A DNA stretch of 5,774 bases, taken from the NCBI GenBank assembly GCA_003522105.1, contig DPGF01000064.1, forward strand, positions 1-5,774, read 5' to 3'. Of this stretch, positions 1 to 4,951 are shown piece after piece (position 1 is the stretch's first letter; each line of letters begins with the position of its first letter). The translations under genes were made by a program, and so were the position numbers. This stretch comes from Oscillibacter sp. (GTDB lineage: Bacteria; Bacillota; Clostridia; Oscillospirales; Oscillospiraceae). The notes beneath the pieces are model-generated. The model saw only the letters and a list, made by a program, of their open reading frames with translations. It ran no database searches and was not told where the DNA came from.

Positions 1-2
1 AG

Positions 3-821
3 ATGCTGAGCAAACTGATCAAACATGAATTCCGTGCAACGAGCCGCATCATGTGGCCGGTCTTTCTTGGAATGCTGGCACTGACGGCGCTGATGCGTTT
101 TTCTCAGTTGCTCCTGAACGGCGAGCACATTCCCTGGCTCTTACAGCTCATCGGCGTACTGCTGGTCATCGGCTTTGTGATGGGTCTTGGCGCGCTGGGG
201 CTTGCGCCGCTGGTGCTCTCCGCCGTCCGCTGGCGCGACCATGTGCTCAAGGACGAGGGCTATCTCACGCTGACGCTCCCCGTGAGTGTGCATGAGCTGC
301 TCGCCTCCAAGCTCATCGTCTCCGCCGTGTGGTATGCTGCGGCGTTCATCGTAGGACTTCTCTCGCTGCTGATCGCCGCCTCCGACTGGGCTTCCCTTCG
401 CTATGTGCCGGAAAACTTCGTCGATTTCTTCACGGCGTTCTTCCAGATGGACGCCTCGCTGCGCGGCCATGCACTGCTGATCGTCTTTGAGCTTTTCTGC
501 AATTTCGTCTTTGCCATTTCTGCCGCCGAGCTCGTGGTGTACGCCGCCTTCTCCATCGGCTACAGCTTCAATAAGCACAAGACGCTCTGGACGACCATCC
601 TTGTGCTCGTGTTCTTCGAGGTCGCACAGTTCACCGCCATCGCCATGATCGGCGCGTTTTTCAACGCCAACCCCACGCGCTGGATGAATCTGGACATTTA
701 CAGCGCGCCCGCGAGCGTCGAGCTGCTGCTCCTCTGGGGGATGTTCGGCGAACTGCTCTTCGCCGCGGCAGGCTACGCCGTGACGTGGTACTTCACGACG
801 AAAAAACTGAATCTCGAGTAA
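3..821 (+). CDS. ABC-2-type transporter permease-like membrane protein
   Basis: A 272-residue, very hydrophobic protein with about six membrane helices, near residues 15-37, 45-75, 101-127, 156-188, 195-220 and 238-265. It has a short basic N-terminus (MLSKLIKHEF) and a basic C-terminal tail (TTKKLNLE). The segment DEGYLTLTLPVS followed by HELLASKLI (about residues 84-105), between helices 2 and 3, resembles the cytoplasmic coupling region of clostridial ABC-2 permeases that pair with a separate ATPase. The role is therefore probably export of an unknown substrate across the cytoplasmic membrane. The partner ATPase is not visible and may lie upstream of the window. The ATG at position 3 fits the usual N-terminus of such proteins, but its ribosome site falls outside the window, so an earlier start cannot be excluded. 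A terminator follows 12 bases after the stop, so this gene is probably the last of an upstream operon and not part of the transporter pair that follows. Substrate unknown. Confidence 0.8.
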   Translation: MLSKLIKHEFRATSRIMWPVFLGMLALTALMRFSQLLLNGEHIPWLLQLIGVLLVIGFVMGLGALGLAPLVLSAVRWRDHVLKDEGYLTLTLPVSVHELLASKLIVSAVWYAAAFIVGLLSLLIAASDWASLRYVPENFVDFFTAFFQMDASLRGHALLIVFELFCNFVFAISAAELVVYAAFSIGYSFNKHKTLWTTILVLVFFEVAQFTAIAMIGAFFNANPTRWMNLDIYSAPASVELLLLWGMFGELLFAAAGYAVTWYFTTKKLNLE

Positions 822-833
822 CGCATTTCCTGA

Positions 834-874
834 AAAAGCAGCCGCGAAAAGCCTCCGCTTTTCCGGCTGCTTTT
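834..874 (+). terminator. Intrinsic terminator after the ABC-2-type permease gene
   Basis: An 11-bp outer stem (834-844 pairing with 864-874) continues, after one bulged C at 845, into a 7-bp inner stem (846-852 with 857-863) closed by a four-base loop. The outer stem ends in A4/T4, and a second T5 run lies at 883-887. It sits 12 bases after the stop at 819-821 and separates that gene from the ATPase gene at 964. The immediate T-run is short, so termination may be incomplete. Confidence 0.8.
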
Positions 875-901
875 CTGCACCCTTTTTACGTCCGGATTTC
901 C

Positions 902-941
902 CAAAATTCAAATATTATGTCAACTTGTGACGCAAAATTCA
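902..941 (+). promoter_or_regulatory. Putative control region of the BceAB-like operon: paired 9-bp direct repeats around a small inverted repeat
   Basis: The 9-mer CAAAATTCA occurs perfectly at 902-910 and 933-941, 31 bases apart start to start, which is close to three helical turns. Between them lie a possible -10 box TATTAT (913-918) and an inverted repeat GTCA-N5-TGAC (919-931). No convincing -35 box lies 16-18 bases upstream of TATTAT, as would be expected of an activator-dependent promoter. BceAB-type operons are usually induced through a response regulator, so a protein-binding role is plausible. The region is AT-rich, so chance repeats are possible. Assignment of the promoter is tentative. 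Confidence 0.35.
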
Positions 942-963
942 TTTACCTGAAAGGAGACCCTCC

Positions 964-1728
964 ATGCAAATTCTGACTGTTACCGGTCTTCAAAAGACCT
1001 ACACCACGCGCTTTGGCGGCAGCAAGGTCCAGGCGCTCAAAAATGTCAGCTTCACCGTTGAAGGCGGCGAATATGTCGCCATCATGGGTGAGAGCGGCAG
1101 CGGCAAAACGACGCTTCTCAATATCCTCGCCGCGCTCGACAAACCGAGCGGCGGCACAGTGCTGCTCGGCGGCAAGAACCTCTCGGAAATTCCCGAGGAG
1201 ACCGCCGCGGCCTTCCGCCGCGATAACTTGGGCTTCGTCTTTCAGGACTTCAGCCTTCTCGACACATTCTCGCTCGAGGACAACATCTGCCTGCCGCTCG
1301 TGCTCGCGGGCAAATCGCGCACGGAGATGCGCGACCGGCTCGCGCCGCTCGCCCGCGACCTCGGCATCGAAACGCTGCTCAAAAAGTATCCCTACGAGGT
1401 CTCCGGCGGGCAGAAGCAGCGCGCCGCCGTTGCCCGCGCGCTCATCACCCGCCCGCAGATCCTGCTGGCCGACGAACCGACCGGCGCGCTCGACTCCCGC
1501 TCGACGGACGAGCTTTTGAAGCTTTTTGCCGAGATCAACCACGCAGGACAAACGGTCGTAATTGTCACCCATTCCGTGCGCGCGGCGAGCTGCGCTTCGC
1601 GCGTGCTGTTCCTGCGCGACGGTGAAGTCTCGCTCGAGCTCACGCGCGGCAAGGACACGGACGCGCAGTTTTACCAGCGCATTGCCGACGCGCTCACGCA
1701 GCAGCAGACGGGAGGCGAACGCGCATGA
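964..1728 (+). CDS. BceA-type ABC transporter ATP-binding protein (antimicrobial peptide/FtsX-like permease partner)
   Basis: A 254-residue cytoplasmic ATPase that would power the permease encoded directly downstream. All nucleotide-binding motifs are intact: Walker A GESGSGKT (residues 42-49), Q-loop Gln94 in VFQDF, signature VSGGQKQR (146-153), Walker B ILLADE (166-171), D-loop ALDS (175-178) and switch His203 in VTHS. The sequence after the Q-loop (FSLLDTFSLEDNI) and the length match the BceA/YxdL/VraF group in Firmicutes, which handles bacitracin-like and lantibiotic peptides. The start is fixed by AAGGAG at 951-956, seven bases before the ATG. The last four bases overlap the permease start as ATGA, implying translational coupling. 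The related MacB/LolD ATPases share these motifs; the neighbouring permease, with its ten helices, decides in favour of the Bce type. The substrate cannot be read from the ATPase, and no histidine kinase or response regulator gene is seen nearby. Confidence 0.92.
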   Translation: MQILTVTGLQKTYTTRFGGSKVQALKNVSFTVEGGEYVAIMGESGSGKTTLLNILAALDKPSGGTVLLGGKNLSEIPEETAAAFRRDNLGFVFQDFSLLDTFSLEDNICLPLVLAGKSRTEMRDRLAPLARDLGIETLLKKYPYEVSGGQKQRAAVARALITRPQILLADEPTGALDSRSTDELLKLFAEINHAGQTVVIVTHSVRAASCASRVLFLRDGEVSLELTRGKDTDAQFYQRIADALTQQQTGGERA

Positions 1729-3155
1729 AGGCAGGCTTTTCCCCCAAGCTCGCACTGCTCGGCATTAAGAAAAATGCGCGGCTCTATATTCCCTATCTTC
1801 TCTCCTGCGCGTTCATGGCGGCGGTACTGTATGTCATCGCTTTCCTTGCCGCCACTCCCGCGCTCTATGTGATAAACGGCAAGATCGATGGCGCGGGCAC
1901 GACGACCATCCAGCTCGTGATGAGCCTTGGCTCCGGCGTCATCTCGATCTTCGCGGCGCTCTTCCTCTTCTATACAAACAGCTTTCTTCTGCGCCGCCGC
2001 AAGAAGGAATTTGGTCTTTACAGCGTGCTCGGCATGGACCGCGGCGCGCTCGGCACGATCCTCTTCTGGGAAACGCTCATGGCCGCGGCGTTCACGCTCG
2101 TCGCGGGTCTTGGCTTCGGCGTGCTGCTCTCCTATGTTTCGCAGGCGGTGCTGCTGCGTCTGCTCGGCCTCCCCGCCGTCGCGTTCTCAGTGAGTATTTC
2201 CGCGCTCAGGCAGTGCGCCGTCACGTTTGCCGCCATCTTCGCGCTGCTTTACGTGCGCGGTGCGCTGTCGCTCAGGCACGCGCAGGGCGCGGCGCTGCTG
2301 AAAAGTGAAAACGTCGGCGAAAGGCCGCCGAAGTCGCAGTGGCTGCTCGTGATCCCCGGCATAGCCCTGCTCCTTGGCGCGTATTATATCGCCGCGACGA
2401 TCAAGGACCCGGTGGCGGCGATCCTGCTCTTTTTCGTCGCGGTCATCATGGTCATTTTAGCGACGTATCTGCTTTTCATTTCCGGCAGCGTGACGCTCTG
2501 CCGCACGCTTCAGAAAAGTGAAGCGTTCTACTACAAAAAGCGCAACTTCGTCTCGCTCTCGTCGCTTACCTACCGTATGAAGCGCAACGGTGCGGGCCTT
2601 GCTTCCATCTGCATTCTCTCCACGATGGTACTCGTGATGCTTGCCTCGACGGCGAGCCTCTATTTCGGCGCGGAGGATGCGATCAGCGCTCTCGCCTCCC
2701 AGAATCCCTACTGGCAGGCCGACGAAATGGCAGCGATCCGCGCCGAGTTCTTCTCGCTCTACGGCAGCCTCTTCTTCCTCGGCATTCTGCTGAGTGTCGT
2801 CTTCCTCTTCGCAACGCTTCTGATGCTCTACTACAAGCAGGTCGTCGAAGGGTATGAGGACGCCTCGCGCTTTGCCATCATGCAGCGCGTTGGCATGACC
2901 AAGCGCGATATCCGCGAGAGCGTGAACGCGCAGATGTTGCTCGTCTTCCTGCTGCCGCTCGCCGCGGCGGCGCTGCACCTCGCCTTTGCCCAGCCGATGG
3001 TCTGGCAGATCCTGCAGATCTTCGGCATCCAGAACCTGACGCTCTTTCTCGGCGTGACGGGCGCAGCGCTGCTCGTCTTCGCGCTGCTTTACTGCGCGAT
3101 GTACCGCCTGACCTCAAACGCCTACTACCGCATCGTCAGCACACAAAACGTCTGA
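1725..3155 (+). CDS. BceB-type ABC transporter permease lacking the large extracellular domain
   Basis: A 476-residue FtsX-like permease with about ten membrane helices, near residues 20-43, 64-88, 110-138, 160-182, 204-224, 228-253, 288-313, 345-370, 401-422 and 437-460. Family hallmarks are FLFYTNSFLLRRRKKEFGLY with LGM after helix 2, and near the C-terminus LMLYYKQVVEGYEDASRF, a VGMTKRDI segment and LLPLAAAALH. BceB proteins are typically about 650 residues and carry a roughly 200-residue extracellular domain between helices 7 and 8 that takes part in peptide sensing. Here that interval is only about residues 314-344, while everything on either side aligns with the family, so the shortening is an in-frame internal loss and not a truncation. 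The start is supported by GGGAGG at 1710-1715 and the ATGA overlap with the ATPase gene. The stop is doubled (TGA then in-frame TAA, 3153-3158). It is likely the membrane partner of the upstream ATPase. Whether it still recognises peptides is unknown. Confidence 0.9.
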   Translation: MKAGFSPKLALLGIKKNARLYIPYLLSCAFMAAVLYVIAFLAATPALYVINGKIDGAGTTTIQLVMSLGSGVISIFAALFLFYTNSFLLRRRKKEFGLYSVLGMDRGALGTILFWETLMAAAFTLVAGLGFGVLLSYVSQAVLLRLLGLPAVAFSVSISALRQCAVTFAAIFALLYVRGALSLRHAQGAALLKSENVGERPPKSQWLLVIPGIALLLGAYYIAATIKDPVAAILLFFVAVIMVILATYLLFISGSVTLCRTLQKSEAFYYKKRNFVSLSSLTYRMKRNGAGLASICILSTMVLVMLASTASLYFGAEDAISALASQNPYWQADEMAAIRAEFFSLYGSLFFLGILLSVVFLFATLLMLYYKQVVEGYEDASRFAIMQRVGMTKRDIRESVNAQMLLVFLLPLAAAALHLAFAQPMVWQILQIFGIQNLTLFLGVTGAALLVFALLYCAMYRLTSNAYYRIVSTQNV

Positions 3156-3188
3156 TAAGGAAAGGATTTCCCATAAAGCGACAGCGGC

Positions 3189-3227
3189 AAAAAATCCCGT
3201 CTCACCTCAGGTGAGACGGGATTTTTT
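3189..3227. terminator. Bidirectional intrinsic terminator between convergent genes
   Basis: A perfect 19-bp inverted repeat (3189-3207 with 3209-3227) around a single central base; the physical loop is probably 3-5 bases. The core is GC-rich (TCCCGTCTCACCT) and the ends are A6 and T6, so each strand yields a stable hairpin followed by a U-run. It lies 33 bases after the BceB-like stop and 46 bases beyond the stop of the minus-strand SLH gene, so it can end both transcripts. Confidence 0.95.
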
Positions 3228-3273
3228 CAAGCTTAACTAACGCTTCGCCGTAAAAGCCATGCTATTTACTCTT

Positions 3274-4650
3274 TTACTTGCCTGCGTACTCGACCAGCGT
3301 CTTAAAGAAGTTCAGGCAGGTCTCATAGTCGCACAGGGCCTTTTCAGGCGTCTTGCTATAGAGCACGAGCTTGCAGTCGTTCTCGGGGTGGAACTGAACG
3401 CCGAGGCAGAAGGTCTTATCCTGACGCTCGACCGCTTCAATGACTTCCACGCCGTCATACGTTGCGGTGCTGACAACGGTGAGATTCGTCCCCTCAACGC
3501 CGCCGACGGCCTGATGATGCCAGGAGGAAACATTCTTCAGCTCCGTGGAGCCGACAATCTTATAGAGCCACTTGGAAGCATTCTGATTGATGGTCACATC
3601 GTGGCGGGCATAAGTACGATCCGGTGCGTCAGCCGGCATTCTGTGCGTATCGTTGTAGGTCTTTCCCTGTTCCTTATAATAGTTGGGGATATCCTGAATG
3701 AATGTGCAGCCGGAAACAATGGACATCACCTGCTCGCCGCGGCAGACTGCGAACGTCGGCACGTCCTTTTCGAGGCAATAAGCCATGAGCATGTAGTCAG
3801 AGATATCGCGCGTGGCGTTGATCTCTTCGCCCTCGTTCTTTTCCTTCTCGGGAACCTTGAACAGAGACGGGCTCACATCTTCGCCGCCGGTGAAGAACAC
3901 GCCGTCGATGGCCTGCATCACAGCGCCGACATTGCTGGTCGCGAGATCCTTTTCCTTCACCTTATCGGCGTATTCCTGCTTGAGCATGCCGCTCTCTTCG
4001 AGATACGCGGATTCGATCTTACCCTCGGTATCATACTTCACAGCCGTGCTCGTCACCTGATCGAGCTCAACGGGGATCGCGCCGACGGTCTTGAAAATCG
4101 TCTTGTGGGAGTCGTAATTCTGGCCGTCGTAGGACCAGCTGATGCCGATCACGGGCTTGTCGGCGATCGTCGCGGCATTTTTGAGCATCTGCTCAAGCAT
4201 TGCCATGGTCACAGGCTTGGCGGCCTCATAGGTGAGCCCGTCCATCAGGCCGGACCAGATGGCCATATCGTCATAGTCTGCGGGCCACGCGCTCAGAAGC
4301 GCCTTGTCCAGGCCGGTGCTGCGCAGGACCATTGCAGCGGCTTCCAGCTGCGTAACCGCCGCGTCAGGGGCAAAGGTGTCCTTGCTGACACCGTTGACGA
4401 TCCCCTTGGAATAGGCGAGGTTGATCACGCCCTCATACTTGCTGCTCTCGGCAACATCCTTGAAAGCGCTCGCTTCCTTTGCGCTCGCCTCTGCCTGCGC
4501 AGAGAGACCCATATTCTTGATGACCTCCTGCGTCACTTCGGCACGGGTCAACGAAGAACCGGTATTGCTCGCGAAAGCAGTGGCAGAGAGACTGAACACG
4601 AGAATAAGCGCCATAATCAGAGACGTTGCTTTCTTAGACAATCTTTTCAT
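3274..4650 (-). CDS. Secreted SLH-domain protein with C-terminal peptidase C26 (gamma-glutamyl hydrolase-like, class I glutamine amidotransferase) domain
   Basis: A 458-residue exported protein starting MKRLSKKATS. A basic n-region and hydrophobic stretch (residues 8-22) end in ATAFA before Ser28, a good signal peptidase I site. SLH-like repeats follow: a half repeat with the TRAE motif (35-38), a full repeat from FKDV (63-66) through KGIVNG to VTQLEAAAMVL (99-109), and a degenerate third (about 122-160). SLH repeats normally bind secondary cell-wall polymers. From about 165 to 450 lies a C26/PuuD-like fold: FFTGGEDVSP (252-261), RD (281-282), VCRGEQ with nucleophile Cys303, SSWHHQAV (375-382) and GVQFHPE with His421 and Glu423. 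All catalytic residues are present, so cleavage of a gamma-glutamyl amide bond outside the membrane is likely; the substrate is unknown. A longer reading from 4686 adds 12 charged residues without a ribosome site and spoils the signal peptide. The gene is monocistronic, convergent with the BceB-like gene. PuuD-type enzymes are usually cytoplasmic. Confidence 0.9.
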   Translation of the reverse strand: MKRLSKKATSLIMALILVFSLSATAFASNTGSSLTRAEVTQEVIKNMGLSAQAEASAKEASAFKDVAESSKYEGVINLAYSKGIVNGVSKDTFAPDAAVTQLEAAAMVLRSTGLDKALLSAWPADYDDMAIWSGLMDGLTYEAAKPVTMAMLEQMLKNAATIADKPVIGISWSYDGQNYDSHKTIFKTVGAIPVELDQVTSTAVKYDTEGKIESAYLEESGMLKQEYADKVKEKDLATSNVGAVMQAIDGVFFTGGEDVSPSLFKVPEKEKNEGEEINATRDISDYMLMAYCLEKDVPTFAVCRGEQVMSIVSGCTFIQDIPNYYKEQGKTYNDTHRMPADAPDRTYARHDVTINQNASKWLYKIVGSTELKNVSSWHHQAVGGVEGTNLTVVSTATYDGVEVIEAVERQDKTFCLGVQFHPENDCKLVLYSKTPEKALCDYETCLNFFKTLVEYAGK

Positions 4651-4657
4651 ACAAATT

Positions 4658-4663
4658 CTCCTT
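4658..4663 (-). promoter_or_regulatory. Ribosome binding site fixing the start of the SLH-C26 gene
   Basis: On the minus strand AAGGAG lies seven bases before the ATG at 4650-4648. No comparable site precedes the in-frame ATGs further upstream (4686 and 4683), so 4650 is the chosen start; this also gives a clean signal peptide. Confidence 0.88.
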
Positions 4664-4703
4664 CGTTCGATATTGTGCGGCATCAACGCACCGCTATGTC
4701 GTC

Positions 4704-4732
4704 ATAATAGCGAGGGAAAGCAAAAATAGCAA
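4704..4732 (-). promoter_or_regulatory. Sigma-A-like promoter of the SLH-C26 gene
   Basis: On the minus strand, -35 TTGCTA (4732-4727, four of six consensus bases) and -10 TATTAT (4709-4704, five of six) are separated by exactly 17 bases. The predicted transcript start is near 4697, giving a leader of about 47 bases before the ATG. The -10 overlaps the upstream in-frame extension of the ORF, and the predicted start lies beyond the ATG at 4686 by only about ten bases, which further disfavours that longer start. Confidence 0.7.
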
Positions 4733-4750
4733 GTCTAAGTTTCAGCAATC

Positions 4751-4831
4751 TGCATTTTTAGCCACTGCATACAACACATCGACCGTCCTTCCCGTATAAA
4801 ATGCACAATCACTTTTTCATTCCTGCATTTT
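4751..4831. repeat. Three copies of TGCATTTT between divergent promoters
   Basis: TGCATTTT occurs at 4751-4758 and 4824-4831, and its reverse complement AAAATGCA at 4798-4805. The first and third copies extend to CTGCATTTTT (4750-4759 and 4823-4832). The second and third form an inverted pair with an 18-base gap. All lie between the -35 boxes of the divergent promoters, a suitable position for a shared regulator. The sequence is AT-rich and the motif simple, so chance occurrence is a real alternative. Confidence 0.35.
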
Positions 4832-4868
4832 TCTTTTATCCCAACGCTGTACAACGCTCCCTTCACCC

Positions 4869-4897
4869 TTGTTTTTGCGGCGGAAACACGGTATACT
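4869..4897 (+). promoter_or_regulatory. Sigma-A-like promoter of the three-helix membrane protein gene
   Basis: -35 TTGTTT (4869-4874, the TTG core matching) and -10 TATACT (4892-4897, five of six) are separated by 17 bases. The predicted start is near 4904, giving a leader of about 48 bases to the ATG at 4952. Confidence 0.65.
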
Positions 4898-4951
4898 ATG
4901 AATAGCAGTATCCTCTAAAAACGCTTTATCTCATTCAGGAAGGACGATTCT

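Larger units (their letters stand above)
4651..4951. other. Divergent AT-rich intergenic region (301 bases)
   Basis: This gap separates the SLH-C26 gene (minus) from the three-helix membrane protein gene (plus). It is visibly more AT-rich than the flanking coding sequence. It holds one promoter and one ribosome site per strand, plus the TGCATTTT repeat cluster in the 136 bases between the two -35 boxes. I see no tRNA, riboswitch-like fold, or credible small ORF with its own ribosome site in it. Confidence 0.75.

Noticed and set aside
141..911. A 256-codon minus-strand open frame opposite the first permease gene
   Set aside because: Highly charged shadow of a membrane-protein gene; it would also have to run from inside the terminator hairpin region.
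785..976. A 63-codon plus-strand frame spanning the gap before the ATPase gene
   Set aside because: It starts inside the first permease gene, reads through the terminator hairpin and ends inside the ATPase start; no ribosome site or domain supports it.
943..1755. A 270-codon minus-strand open frame opposite the ATPase gene
   Set aside because: Composition is Arg/Ala/Glu-rich with no domain; it mirrors the ATPase gene, whose motifs are unmistakable.
3159..3171. Small palindrome GGAAA-N3-TTTCC after the BceB-like stop
   Set aside because: A five-base stem in a short gap is expected by chance; the strong hairpin just downstream explains termination.
4651..4686. Longer N-terminus for the SLH-C26 protein (start at 4686)
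   Set aside because: There is no ribosome site, the 12 added residues are charged and would disrupt the signal peptide, and the predicted transcript start is only about ten bases upstream.
3259..4707. A 482-codon plus-strand open frame lying antisense to the SLH-C26 gene
   Set aside because: It has no ribosome site or recognisable domain and is rich in His/Arg/Leu/Gly, as antisense frames of GC-rich genes are. The minus-strand gene has a signal peptide, catalytic motifs, a ribosome site and a promoter.
4795..4800. TATAAA as an extra plus-strand -10 box
   Set aside because: No acceptable -35 lies 16-18 bases upstream and it is more than 150 bases from the gene start, with a better promoter closer at 4869-4897.
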